Shown: positions 1 to 8,167 of the stretch, one piece after another
Layout: each line of letters starts with the position of its first letter
Position numbering within the stretch: the stretch's first letter is position 1
Assembly (NCBI RefSeq): GCF_026241335.1
Contig: NZ_JAPHAV010000012.1
Coordinates: forward strand, 1 to 64,000
DNA from: Ochrobactrum chromiisoli
GTDB taxonomy: Bacteria; Pseudomonadota; Alphaproteobacteria; Rhizobiales; Rhizobiaceae
Length of the DNA: 64,000 nucleotides
Direction of reading: 5' to 3'
Program-made: the position numbers and the translations under genes
The notes under the pieces: generated by a model
Databases searched by the model: none
Seen by the model: the letters and a program-made list of their open reading frames with translations, nothing else
What the model was told of the DNA's origin: nothing

Positions 1-2
1 AC

Positions 3-926
3 TGGCCAAAGACTTCGAGAAAACTATCGCTTCTTCCGAAGCGTGGATATACATCGCAAATATCCGCTTCCTCACACGGCGTATCGCAAGAGCCTGATAT
101 CATTACATTCATTATGATTCAGGCTCTAAGACTTGTGAAGTCACTTTCAAATGTAGCCGCTTTTGTGGATTACTCCGAAGCTGAGGCTGTATTCTTCGGA
201 AAAAATAAGCTGAAGCTGCCGATCAATTACTCTTCGAAAGATTTAGTGACGCTAAATACTTTTGATGTGGACGAGCTCGAACGCTTCGTACTTGAAAAAA
301 TTCATAAGGATCAAAAATCAACTATTTTGTCCTCCGTTTTATTCGAATTTTGTAAAGACATCCCGGAGGCGGATCGTTTCCGTTACATTGTTAAGAATAT
401 AAGGAGAATTCTGAATGACGCGCAAGAGGGCTATAATCTCTTTGCCTCGGAATTCTCTTATGAGAAAATTAAAAGTAAAACAGAAGAGGCAATCAGCGAA
501 TACGCCAATAAAATTCACAAAACGTTTCACGATATACAAAACCAGATACTTGGCGTTCCATTGGCAACCGTCATTGTCGCAGTTCAGTTGAAAAAAATTA
601 CGACGTGCGGAAATGAATTCTGGACCAATACAATGATCGCAATCGGAGCAACTCTTTTCGCTGCGTTTTTAACACTTGCCATTTTCAACCAGATTATGAC
701 CCTTACCAGCATCAACAGCGATCTCACGCGACAGAAAGAAAAACTTAAAGCGCAATACGCGCTTATCGCTGAACAGTTCATCTCGCTTTTTGACAAGTTG
801 AATGGTCGGGTATTCATGCACAAGATCGTTTTGTTTTCCATTGCAGCGGTGGCTTGGATTGGCGTGGCGGCAACCTGGTACGTGCTTTATCGCTTGAATT
901 CAGTTGATCCGATCGCATGCGTTTAG
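3..926 (+). CDS. Unrecognised membrane protein, 5'-truncated by window edge
   Basis: The reading frame is open without a stop from base 3 to the stop at 926, so the first ATG at 114 is probably internal and the gene starts outside the window. The visible protein is mostly charged and helical, then has two hydrophobic segments near the C-terminus (roughly residues 170-195 and 235-260 counted from ATG 114), with a charged, possibly coiled-coil stretch between them (around the sequence TRQKEKLKAQ). This gives a large soluble N-terminal part anchored by two helices. I recognise no enzyme motif. It is followed 140 bp later by another unrecognised plus-strand gene. The region is AT-rich compared with the middle of the window, which fits horizontally acquired DNA, but this is an impression. 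Confidence 0.6.
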   Translation, partial: WPKTSRKLSLLPKRGYTSQISASSHGVSQEPDIITFIMIQALRLVKSLSNVAAFVDYSEAEAVFFGKNKLKLPINYSSKDLVTLNTFDVDELERFVLEKIHKDQKSTILSSVLFEFCKDIPEADRFRYIVKNIRRILNDAQEGYNLFASEFSYEKIKSKTEEAISEYANKIHKTFHDIQNQILGVPLATVIVAVQLKKITTCGNEFWTNTMIAIGATLFAAFLTLAIFNQIMTLTSINSDLTRQKEKLKAQYALIAEQFISLFDKLNGRVFMHKIVLFSIAAVAWIGVAATWYVLYRLNSVDPIACV

Positions 927-1066
927 AACAGACGCATCCGCATTTTCTATTCAATCCTTGAGATATCTCAGTACATCCAAGGTCCTGTTAAACTGACCAC
1001 CAACTTTTTGCGACGGAGCAATATGTATCTTATGACATATACATCGCGGATGCAGATACTCACTTT

Positions 1067-2065
1067 TTGGCAACTACTTCGCAATTTATCGAGCGTTTTA
1101 TGATAATTAATGTGCCCACTCCTGCGAAGTTAAATGACGTCTCACTCAGACTTTATTTTTCGGCGTGGTCGTCGCTAATTGAAATCTGGTCGGATTTCTG
1201 CCGTGAGTTCGAAGGGTTCGGACCCCTGGATTCTGCAGGGTGGGATGACGAATGGATGGAGTACCTCCAAGCTTCCCAAGCGGAAATGCAATCAATATTC
1301 TCCTTGGTGCAGCATTCGAATGAGCTCGCCTTGAAGGCAATGGTCTGTGAAGTCAGTCCTTATCTGCTACTGATAGGAAACGATTTGAAACTTAGCAGTG
1401 CACTAACGCGCGATTTGGCATTTTCAGATTTTCGCACCATCGACGCAGTCGACCTCCCCGCAGCTGTAAATAATTTCTGCCCACGTAAGCTTACAGCCCG
1501 ATTTGTTCAGACATATTCCGACATTCGCGCGTTTCGAAACAGGTTTGTTCACTTGGGTCTCAGTGACAGGAGCCTTGATCCTTTCGAACTACTACGATCA
1601 ATGATAGCAATATATGCAGAGTTATGGCCCCAGCGGAGCTGGTTGAAAGATAGAGTTACTTTTGCTTCTCAGGAACGGATTGCATTCTTTGCTGATGGAA
1701 GGGTGTTTTCCGTTCATGAGGTTGTGATGGAAGAACAAAAATTCAACATCGAACTTTTCACAAAGTCAGAATTCAAAATAGTATTTGGAGACGCAAAATC
1801 GAAGCGCCGTTATTTTTGTTTTGATTGCGTTGATGCCGCTAAGACGAAGTGGTTTGAAAACTACGACGATTCCTCAAAGACGGCATTTATATCATCCGAT
1901 AATAACGAACGGTTACGATGCGCGATGTGTTGCAAAACATTCACCATTAAGCGGCTTCCATGCGGTCACGACAGCTGCAAGGGAAACGTGATTGGCGACC
2001 ACAACGATAACAACGAAGGTAGATGTCACTCGTGCGGCGAATATCAAAACGAAGGGAACGACTAA
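1067..2065 (+). CDS. Unrecognised protein with C-terminal Cys-rich (zinc-ribbon-like) region
   Basis: A 332-residue protein with no family I can name. The C-terminal 90 residues carry several paired cysteines (CFDC, CAMCC, CGHDSC, CHSC), which suggests two structural zinc-binding ribbons; the N-terminal 230 residues look alpha-helical with an RNRFVH segment near residue 160. The start is uncertain: 1067 is a TTG, the first ATG is at 1100, and neither has a clear Shine-Dalgarno sequence. It follows the membrane protein on the same strand and converges on the AraC gene, with only 24 bp between the stops. Zinc-ribbon proteins of this kind often bind nucleic acid or partners, but no function can be assigned. 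Confidence 0.6.
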   Translation: MATTSQFIERFMIINVPTPAKLNDVSLRLYFSAWSSLIEIWSDFCREFEGFGPLDSAGWDDEWMEYLQASQAEMQSIFSLVQHSNELALKAMVCEVSPYLLLIGNDLKLSSALTRDLAFSDFRTIDAVDLPAAVNNFCPRKLTARFVQTYSDIRAFRNRFVHLGLSDRSLDPFELLRSMIAIYAELWPQRSWLKDRVTFASQERIAFFADGRVFSVHEVVMEEQKFNIELFTKSEFKIVFGDAKSKRRYFCFDCVDAAKTKWFENYDDSSKTAFISSDNNERLRCAMCCKTFTIKRLPCGHDSCKGNVIGDHNDNNEGRCHSCGEYQNEGND

Positions 2066-2089
2066 ATTTAAAAACGAAACAGCACGTTC

Positions 2090-2884
2090 TTATAATCTAT
2101 TTACTTGCGTATTTCGCCTATATTGATCGGGACTCATGTTTGCGTGCCGACGAAACATGGAAATGAACGACGAGGGAGTATTGTACCCAAGTTGCGAAGA
2201 TATTTCCTGAATTGAAAAACCCTTGCGTAGAAGCATTAATGCGTTGAGAAAACGTAGTCTCTGCCTCCACTCATTAAAACCAATTCCGACAATGGCACGA
2301 AAGCGGTGTGCTAACACGCGCTCGACTGTATTGAGCCGTTCGGCCCATGCAGCCAAAGTATCACAATTTCCTGGATCTTTTTGCAATCGTCTGATCATAG
2401 GGGCAAGCAGCGGATCACTTGTTGTTGGCAGGTAACTTTGCAAAGCCCCCTCTGACTGCAATTGGTCAATCAATACGTTCATTAATCGTTGATCCCTTTC
2501 GTTAGACGGAACTGAAATGTTCCGCCTGATCAGGTCGTCAGAGATTGCCTTTACAATAGTTGGTATTCTGAGCGTGCAAGCCTCCAACGGCATGCCCTCG
2601 CAAAGTTCGGCGGCGACATGAATCGAAGCGCATCGTCCCACCGCTAGCGAACGCGAGGAGTGAATTCGTTCTGAAGGAATCCAAATACCGAATTGGGGAG
2701 GAGCCAGTAATGTATAGCCTTCGACATCAAGTTCGAGAACGCCGTTCACCGAATAACTGAACTGGCCGGAAAGATGCCGATGAGAGACGAAGCAATCGTC
2801 AGAACTGAAATCATTGGCCTCAAATTGAATGGACCAAGGCATTTCCAACGTTGCTGCGTCAGATACGAAACATTGAGACATCAT
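2090..2884 (-). CDS. AraC family transcriptional regulator
   Basis: A 264-residue regulator. The N-terminal half looks like a cupin sensor (HRHLSGQFSYSV near residue 35), and the C-terminal ~100 residues form the two helix-turn-helix AraC DNA-binding domain, ending in the family signature (QEISSQLGYNTPSSFISMFR followed by SPDQYRR). The start is an ATG pair at 2884/2881 after AAGAG. It lies 45 bp downstream of pxpC on the same strand and so is probably the last gene of the 5-oxoprolinase/decarboxylase operon, or transcribed from its own promoter. Control of that operon by this protein is inferred from position; the effector is unknown. Confidence 0.88.
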   Translation of the reverse strand: MMSQCFVSDAATLEMPWSIQFEANDFSSDDCFVSHRHLSGQFSYSVNGVLELDVEGYTLLAPPQFGIWIPSERIHSSRSLAVGRCASIHVAAELCEGMPLEACTLRIPTIVKAISDDLIRRNISVPSNERDQRLMNVLIDQLQSEGALQSYLPTTSDPLLAPMIRRLQKDPGNCDTLAAWAERLNTVERVLAHRFRAIVGIGFNEWRQRLRFLNALMLLRKGFSIQEISSQLGYNTPSSFISMFRRHANMSPDQYRRNTQVNRL

Positions 2885-2929
2885 CTCTTCGGTTCACCAT
2901 CAACGTTTCAATGCACGGTAGCGAGCAGG

Positions 2930-3913
2930 TCAATCGCGTGATCTCACACACGTATCTGAATTCGAGCGTTCCGCATTAGCAATCAGGCCCAGATAGTGCT
3001 GAATACCATTGGCTGTTCGCCTCGCATGAGCATTCGCTTCTTCCGTCGTCACCAACTTAAACACGATTTTTGTCTTTGGCCGAAGTTGTGCAATCCTATC
3101 AGTGTCGGCATCGACCATCGTCGCCAATTTCGGATATCCGCCTGTGGTTTGATGATCCGCAAGCAACACGGTGGGGATGCCGTCACCAGCTATCTGTATA
3201 GAGCCCCGAACGATCGGTTCTGAAGGGATATCTAACTCACCAATTGGCTTAATAAAGGGACCTCTAAGCCTCATCCCCATCCGGTCGTACGCTGGGGTGA
3301 CCTCGAAACTGCTCTCGAAAAACATCCGAATGGTTGCATCCGAGAAAAAACGATCTTGCGGCCCAAGTATGACTTGGAAAATATTTGATGGTCGAGCCGA
3401 TATAGGGAAAAATATGGAACCTTCACGCGACTTACGAACTTCTGGGTTCGCGATCATCAATGCCTTACCCGTCACAATTTTCCCGCCTCCAAATCCGGAT
3501 GATGCATGGGTTGCGTGGCTCTGCAGCCATGGCTCCGCTTCCATAAACCCGGCGAAAGCGAGGTAAGTCCAGTTCCCCCAAAAGCCGGGCTTTATCGCCA
3601 AGGTTTCACCTTGACGAAGAGTACTGACGATCCACGACCTCTTTCGTTCGCCTGCATGCTCGACGATGAAATCACCGCCAGCGATTGCAAAGGTCAATTC
3701 GCCCGTAACACACTCCAGTTCCAGTCCACCAGTCGAGATTTCTATGACAGGGTTGTTCTGTTCGTTTCCTAGCGCTGCATTTGCCGCAGCCGCAGATAGT
3801 CTGTCCATTGGGCCCGAACTCGGAACTCCGAAGCGCATAAATCCCGAACGACCAGCATCCTGTATGGATATAAGAGGCCCAGAGGCTTTCACGGCGATCT
3901 TTACAGAGGTCAA
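2930..3913 (-). CDS. pxpC: 5-oxoprolinase subunit C (biotin-dependent carboxyltransferase domain family)
   Basis: Subunit C of the bacterial ATP-dependent 5-oxoprolinase, which with PxpA and PxpB opens 5-oxoproline to glutamate. Family marks are the N-terminal SIQDAGRSG and GPMDRLSAAAAN motifs, and AGDGIPTVLLADHQTTGGYP near residue 245. Length (327 residues) is normal. The start codon is a TTG at 3913 whose bases overlap the TGA stop of pxpB, so the two are translationally coupled. Members of this family also occur in allophanate hydrolase and in uncharacterised lactamases, so activity on a substituted lactam rather than 5-oxoproline is possible given the unusual neighbours. Confidence 0.9.
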   Translation of the reverse strand: MTSVKIAVKASGPLISIQDAGRSGFMRFGVPSSGPMDRLSAAAANAALGNEQNNPVIEISTGGLELECVTGELTFAIAGGDFIVEHAGERKRSWIVSTLRQGETLAIKPGFWGNWTYLAFAGFMEAEPWLQSHATHASSGFGGGKIVTGKALMIANPEVRKSREGSIFFPISARPSNIFQVILGPQDRFFSDATIRMFFESSFEVTPAYDRMGMRLRGPFIKPIGELDIPSEPIVRGSIQIAGDGIPTVLLADHQTTGGYPKLATMVDADTDRIAQLRPKTKIVFKLVTTEEANAHARRTANGIQHYLGLIANAERSNSDTCVRSRD

Positions 3914-4614
3914 TGATTGCTCTTCTTTTCGAAATCTGCGCGACTAATTCGTCGGAAAACGACATCGTCGCCAACGTCAAACAGAAACGGTCTATCGCCA
4001 TCCTTGTCGAGAATTCTCGTAGGTGAGCGGCCAATTATCCACCAACCCGTCGGCATAGTCATTGTGGTAACAAGGCACTGGGGCCCTGCAATCAAAACAC
4101 TTCCGGCTGGGATATCGCGTACGGCGGATTGTTTTCGCGGAAGTCTTATTTGTTCGGGCACTCCAGCCAGATATGCATAGCCCGGAGCGAACCCATACAT
4201 GAAAACGCCATATTCCGCCGAACTGTGTGCAGCAATCACCTCGTCGCGAGAAAAACCCGTCTTCATTGCTACCGCAGAAAGATCAGGTGCGAATTCGGCA
4301 TCGTAACAAACTTCGACGACACGCTTTTCTCTCGGGCGGATCGAGGGGGATGAAGATTGAATGAGCTTTCTAACGTCGTTCTCGATTATATCGTGGTCGG
4401 TTAAAAGCGGATCGAATCTCACCAGTAGGCTTGTATAAGCTGGCACCGCTTCGAAAAAACCGAAAATAGACGCAGTACTTAAGGCTTTATCGAGAGAAAC
4501 GACATGCTCATGCGTTTCGTTGCAGATTACATCACCGAATTCGACCAACAGAGAATGGCTTCCTGCTGGCGAGAAATGAGGGAAAATTCGGGGCCGTGAT
4601 TGGTGAAAGAACAC
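3910..4614 (-). CDS. pxpB: 5-oxoprolinase subunit B (allophanate hydrolase subunit 1 family, KipI-like)
   Basis: Subunit B of the PxpABC 5-oxoprolinase. The 234-residue length and motifs fit the family: GSHSLLVEFGD near the N-terminus, YTSLLVRFDP around residue 60, the central VEVCYD..FAPDL block, and FAPGYAYLAGVP near residue 142, then GGW-like PTGWWIIGRSP and RPFLFDVGDDVVF close to the C-terminus. The start is GTG at 4614, one base after the DUF1330 stop. It overlaps pxpC by 4 bp. PxpB and PxpC are thought to form the ATP-using part of the enzyme with PxpA completing hydrolysis. Confidence 0.9.
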   Translation of the reverse strand: MFFHQSRPRIFPHFSPAGSHSLLVEFGDVICNETHEHVVSLDKALSTASIFGFFEAVPAYTSLLVRFDPLLTDHDIIENDVRKLIQSSSPSIRPREKRVVEVCYDAEFAPDLSAVAMKTGFSRDEVIAAHSSAEYGVFMYGFAPGYAYLAGVPEQIRLPRKQSAVRDIPAGSVLIAGPQCLVTTMTMPTGWWIIGRSPTRILDKDGDRPFLFDVGDDVVFRRISRADFEKKSNH

Positions 4615-4615
4615 T

Positions 4616-4906
4616 TCAGTCCAAGCCTTCGACCAACATGAAATCTGCCTCCGCTGCTCCTGTACGAAAAGCCTTTGCCTTTGCGTACTCTGTACTATCC
4701 CAAAACGATTTTGCTTGTGAAAAGCTATCGAACTCGAAAATAACGGTTCGGTTTTTGGGCGATCCTTCCACGACAGTTAACGTGTCTGGATTGATAATGA
4801 GCCGCGCTCCGCATCGCTTTAACAAATCGCCCGCAGCTTTGCTGTATTCAGCATACGCCTCTGGATCTGTAACAGTAACTTGAGCAATCAGATAACCCTT
4901 AGCCAT
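4616..4906 (-). CDS. DUF1330 family protein
   Basis: A 96-residue protein of the DUF1330 family (ferredoxin-like, dimeric alpha-beta barrel fold): MAKGYLIAQVTVTDPEAYAEY at the N-terminus and the central VVEGSPKNRTVIFEFDSF, then AKSFWDSTEYAKAK. I chose the ATG at 4906, preceded by GGTGGAAA, because homologues begin with this short MxKGYxIA sequence; the frame extends further upstream. It sits between pxpA and pxpB in the operon with spacings of 17 and 1 bp, which is an unusual interruption of the pxp genes. The molecular function of the family is not established; a small-molecule or monooxygenase-like role is possible. Confidence 0.85.
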   Translation of the reverse strand: MAKGYLIAQVTVTDPEAYAEYSKAAGDLLKRCGARLIINPDTLTVVEGSPKNRTVIFEFDSFSQAKSFWDSTEYAKAKAFRTGAAEADFMLVEGLD

Positions 4907-4923
4907 TGCTGTATTTCCACCTA

Positions 4924-5688
4924 TTAAGCCAAGAACGATTGAGTTCGGATGTTTGCGGCGGCGAGTTTGCAACGGATGTGCTTCGCCATAGTCAAAGCAC
5001 TCGGACTATCACCATGAACACAGATGGAATGAGCTACCAGGTCAATTTTTCCACCCTCAATTGTGGGCATTTTTCCCTCAGCCAAAAAATCCAGAATACG
5101 ATTTGCCGCCGCCTCTGGGTCGTGGATCATCGCGCCTTCCTGAGAGCGCGGTACTAACCGTCCGTTCTCCAAATATCCGCGATCCGCAAAAATCTCGCTG
5201 AAGGTTTGCAGCCCTGCATCTTTCGAAGCAAATTCAAGCTCGGTTCCAGATATTGCGAGGACTGACAACTCTCTCGATACAGCTTTCGTTGCCCGTGTAA
5301 TTGCGATGGCAACCGATCGATCATCGGCCGCCCAGTTTCCCAGCGCACCGTGGGGCTTTACATAGCGAACTGGAACCCCTGCCAATGCCGCCGCCCCCAT
5401 CAAAGCGCCGATTTGCGTTGCAATCAGTTGCTCTACTTCTGAAGTGGTCAATCTGATGAGACGCCTTCCGAACCCTTCACGGTCTGCGAATCCTGGATGC
5501 GCGCCAATTATCACCTGTTTAGCTTTGGCAATTAAGGCGGTCTCAAACATCGTCGTTGGATCACCAGCATGACCACCACACGCGATATTTGCGCTGCTCA
5601 CCAATTCGAGCATGGCTGCATCATCGCCCATTTTCCAGGGACCGAAACTCTCACCCAGGTCTGAATTCAGATCGATGGCTGTCGGCAT
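4924..5688 (-). CDS. pxpA: 5-oxoprolinase subunit A (LamB/YcsF family)
   Basis: The LamB/YcsF family subunit of 5-oxoprolinase. All family blocks are present: DLNSDLGE at residues 6-13, NIACGGHAGDP near 33, GAHPGFADREGFGRR near 60, YVKPHGALGN near 108, FSEIFADRGY near 160, and ICVHGD near 223. Length (254 residues) is typical. The last visible stretch runs into the DUF1330 gene 17 bp downstream, and the VOC gene ends 3 bp upstream, so it lies inside the long minus-strand operon. With PxpB and PxpC it should hydrolyse 5-oxoproline or a related lactam in the cytoplasm. Confidence 0.93.
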   Translation of the reverse strand: MPTAIDLNSDLGESFGPWKMGDDAAMLELVSSANIACGGHAGDPTTMFETALIAKAKQVIIGAHPGFADREGFGRRLIRLTTSEVEQLIATQIGALMGAAALAGVPVRYVKPHGALGNWAADDRSVAIAITRATKAVSRELSVLAISGTELEFASKDAGLQTFSEIFADRGYLENGRLVPRSQEGAMIHDPEAAANRILDFLAEGKMPTIEGGKIDLVAHSICVHGDSPSALTMAKHIRCKLAAANIRTQSFLA

Positions 5689-5691
5689 AGT

Positions 5692-6138
5692 TTAACCAGC
5701 CTTTGGTGTGGCACGCGTCAAGAGGTTTACACCTCCATCAGCGGCAGTATCATAATATGTAAATCCAGTGCCATTGGCCCGTCGTCCACGCATCAGTATC
5801 GACAATCCGTTCGACGTCGTTTCCTTTTCAGCGGCGTTCGCATCCGTTACTTCAAACCCGACGTGAAAAACGCCCTCGCCTTTTTCATCAAGAAACTTGC
5901 GCTGGGGACTTGGATTATCGTCCGGCTGGCAGAGTTGGAACTGAATGTTCGGCAAGTTGCACACCCGATAGATCAGGTTATGGAAGCCCTTCTCGTCAGG
6001 CACTTTGAGATCCGTATACTCCACGAGCGGAGGATAATCCTCCCACGGTCCAATGCCAATGGCTTCATACCATGCTTGCGAAGCATCTATATCTGACACG
6101 ACGATGCAGATGTGGTGCAGTTTATCAAACGTTCCCAT
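5692..6138 (-). CDS. VOC family protein (glyoxalase/bleomycin resistance fold)
   Basis: A 148-residue vicinal-oxygen-chelate protein. The N-terminal KLHHICIVVSDIDASQAWYE carries the first metal-ligand His, and the second module has VFHVGFEVTDANAAEKE; both beta-alpha-beta-beta-beta units are visible. Related proteins include methylmalonyl-CoA epimerase and glyoxalases, so it may isomerise or epimerise an intermediate of the pathway encoded here. It is packed between the SDR gene (1 bp) and pxpA (3 bp). The substrate cannot be told from sequence. Confidence 0.88.
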   Translation of the reverse strand: MGTFDKLHHICIVVSDIDASQAWYEAIGIGPWEDYPPLVEYTDLKVPDEKGFHNLIYRVCNLPNIQFQLCQPDDNPSPQRKFLDEKGEGVFHVGFEVTDANAAEKETTSNGLSILMRGRRANGTGFTYYDTAADGGVNLLTRATPKAG

Positions 6139-6139
6139 C

Positions 6140-6916
6140 TTATTTCTTCTTCTCTGGCATAACGTAGTTCAAAACGCGGCGACCGCCGTCGGGATAAATT
6201 GTCTCCCCAGTAAAATATGAAGCATCATCGCTCGCCAAAAATGCAACAACGGCCGCAATTTCATCGGCTGTTCCATATCGTCCGAGAGGAGTGCGGTCCA
6301 GAATTGCCTTATCGGTGGCACTCGAAACAAAGTCACCACGGACCATCTCTGTGTCGATCGTTCCAGGGCCAATTCCAACGACTCGAATACCGTGTGGAGC
6401 GAATGCTACAGCGGCAGTTCCGGTCACCTGATTCATTCCACCTTTGCTGATTGCATATGTGGCAACATTCGGATTAGCCAGCCCAGAGTTGATCGAGGAC
6501 ATATTGATTATCACGCCGCCATCGCCTTGGGCGATCATTTGACGACCAGCGGCCTGCGTCCCCCAGAAAGCGCCTTCCAGGTTAATACTCAGCACATGAT
6601 CGTAATCTTTCTTGGTGATCGAAAGAAAATCTTTAACAGGTGCGATGCCCGCGTTGTTGACCATTATGTCCAACCGCCCGAATCGTTCGACGGCAGCGCT
6701 CACCAGCGCTTCAACCTCATCCTTTTTACTGACGTCGGTGATCACATAATGAAGAGTTTCAGGCGTACCGATGGCAGCTGCAGTTTCCTCAAGTCTCTTT
6801 GCGTCTATGTCCGCTATCACAACTTTGGCTCCTTCCGCCAACAATCGTATAGCGGAAGCTTTGCCAATGCCCTTCGCTGCACCGGTAACAATAGCAACCC
6901 TGTCTAAAAGCTTCAT
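6140..6916 (-). CDS. SDR family NAD(P)-dependent oxidoreductase
   Basis: A classical short-chain dehydrogenase of 258 residues: cofactor motif TGAAKGIGKA at residues 12-21, VIADID near 35 (Asp after the second strand, favouring NAD), NNAG near 87, catalytic Ser in NMSSINS near 140, YAISKGG (Tyr-x-x-x-Lys) near 154, and PGxIDTEM near 185. FabG and acetoin or alcohol dehydrogenases are in the same family. It probably oxidises or reduces a hydroxy/keto intermediate of the operon's substrate. ATG start at 6916; the FAD oxidoreductase gene ends 22 bp upstream. Confidence 0.92.
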   Translation of the reverse strand: MKLLDRVAIVTGAAKGIGKASAIRLLAEGAKVVIADIDAKRLEETAAAIGTPETLHYVITDVSKKDEVEALVSAAVERFGRLDIMVNNAGIAPVKDFLSITKKDYDHVLSINLEGAFWGTQAAGRQMIAQGDGGVIINMSSINSGLANPNVATYAISKGGMNQVTGTAAVAFAPHGIRVVGIGPGTIDTEMVRGDFVSSATDKAILDRTPLGRYGTADEIAAVVAFLASDDASYFTGETIYPDGGRRVLNYVMPEKKK

Positions 6917-6938
6917 AGCCAGTTCCTTTCAATTCAAA

Positions 6939-8111
6939 CTAATAAACAACAGTCTCATGGAGCGGTGTTCCTGCCCTAATTCGGGAATAACCAAGCGGCG
7001 ACAGGTCCAGACTGCGATATTCTCCATGGGTGATTAATTCTGCAACGCCGCGTCCCGTAGCCGGGGCGTGCATCACACCATGTCCCGAGAACCCCGTTGC
7101 GAAGATCAGGTTCTTGATCTCATCGTGAGGTCCGATAATTCCATTGTGGTCCAGGGAATTCACTTCGTAGTGGCCCGCCCAGGATCGTTCCAGTCTCAGC
7201 TGTTCTAGCGCCGGAATTCTATGGGCCAACAATGGCCACAAGGAATTTTCGAGCAATTCATGTGCAGGCTCAAAGTCGTCATATGCGTCGCCATCCTCGG
7301 CTTCTGAAGGAGCAATACCGCAGATAAAGCCCTCCCCTTCTGGTCGAATCCAAGCGCCTGAGCTGTCAAAGAGCATTGGAAAATTGTGGGTTGCAAGTGG
7401 TGCCCGGATGCAGAACACGGTTCGCTTCTTCGGTGTAATCGGGAGTGCTATTCCAAGATCCTTCACAACCAGTGCTGATGTGGCACCCGCTGCGATGACG
7501 CAGGAAGTCGCTGCGATTGTCGTACCATCTGACAAGTTTACACCGGTCACTCGATATCCATCCACTTTGAGTGAGCTCACGTGACCTTTAACGTATTTGA
7601 CGTTTTTTTGCCGCCCCGCTTGCCGAACGATCGACATCAGAGACCATGCGTCGAACCAACCCTCGTCCTGCAATGCTGTTGTCGCGATACCAACGTCGCT
7701 GACATTCAACCAAGGAAACCTGACTTTAGCTTCCTCAGGCGACAGGGCAACCACTTTCGCGCCTTCAGATGACTGCATTGCTATACCTGCCTGGCGCTCG
7801 GCCACAACTGCATGATCACCCAAGATAAGATATCCTCGCTCAGTAAAGCCGATGTCTGCATCTTGTCCGAAACGTTCTTTTATGGAGCGGAAGAATCCTG
7901 CGCCATACAAACTCATATGGATATTTACAGGAGTACCAAATTGCGTCCTGATTGAAGCCGCAGAAAGCGCGGTTGAACAACGCTGATAGGTTGGGTCGCG
8001 TTCGACCACAGTGATATCCCCAACGAAACCCTGATCCCGCAAAAAATAAGCTACAGAGCTACCCACAATAGCTCCGCCCACAATAACTACGCTGTCGTTC
8101 CCCGGTTTCAA
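6939..8111 (-). CDS. FAD-dependent oxidoreductase (DAO/FOXRED1-like)
   Basis: A D-amino-acid-oxidase-fold flavoprotein of about 390 residues. The dinucleotide motif is VVIVGGAIVGSSVAYFL, followed by VVERDPTY, and the C-terminus has ATGFSGHGVMHAPATG, the usual FAD-binding loop. Such enzymes oxidise secondary amines or amino acids (sarcosine, dimethylglycine, proline relatives) and may pass electrons to ETF. I place the start at the TTG at 8111 because AAGGAGG lies just upstream; an ATG at 8165 has no ribosome-binding site. It shares GGAIxG and VVERDPTY with the enzyme at 49959-51122. In this operon it would produce the 2-oxoacid or imine that feeds the decarboxylase. Confidence 0.88.
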   Translation of the reverse strand: MKPGNDSVVIVGGAIVGSSVAYFLRDQGFVGDITVVERDPTYQRCSTALSAASIRTQFGTPVNIHMSLYGAGFFRSIKERFGQDADIGFTERGYLILGDHAVVAERQAGIAMQSSEGAKVVALSPEEAKVRFPWLNVSDVGIATTALQDEGWFDAWSLMSIVRQAGRQKNVKYVKGHVSSLKVDGYRVTGVNLSDGTTIAATSCVIAAGATSALVVKDLGIALPITPKKRTVFCIRAPLATHNFPMLFDSSGAWIRPEGEGFICGIAPSEAEDGDAYDDFEPAHELLENSLWPLLAHRIPALEQLRLERSWAGHYEVNSLDHNGIIGPHDEIKNLIFATGFSGHGVMHAPATGRGVAELITHGEYRSLDLSPLGYSRIRAGTPLHETVVY

Positions 8112-8167
8112 TTTTCCTCCTTGGGCGGCTCCGTTATTTTCATTCTTTGAAGTACGCCCATACAACG

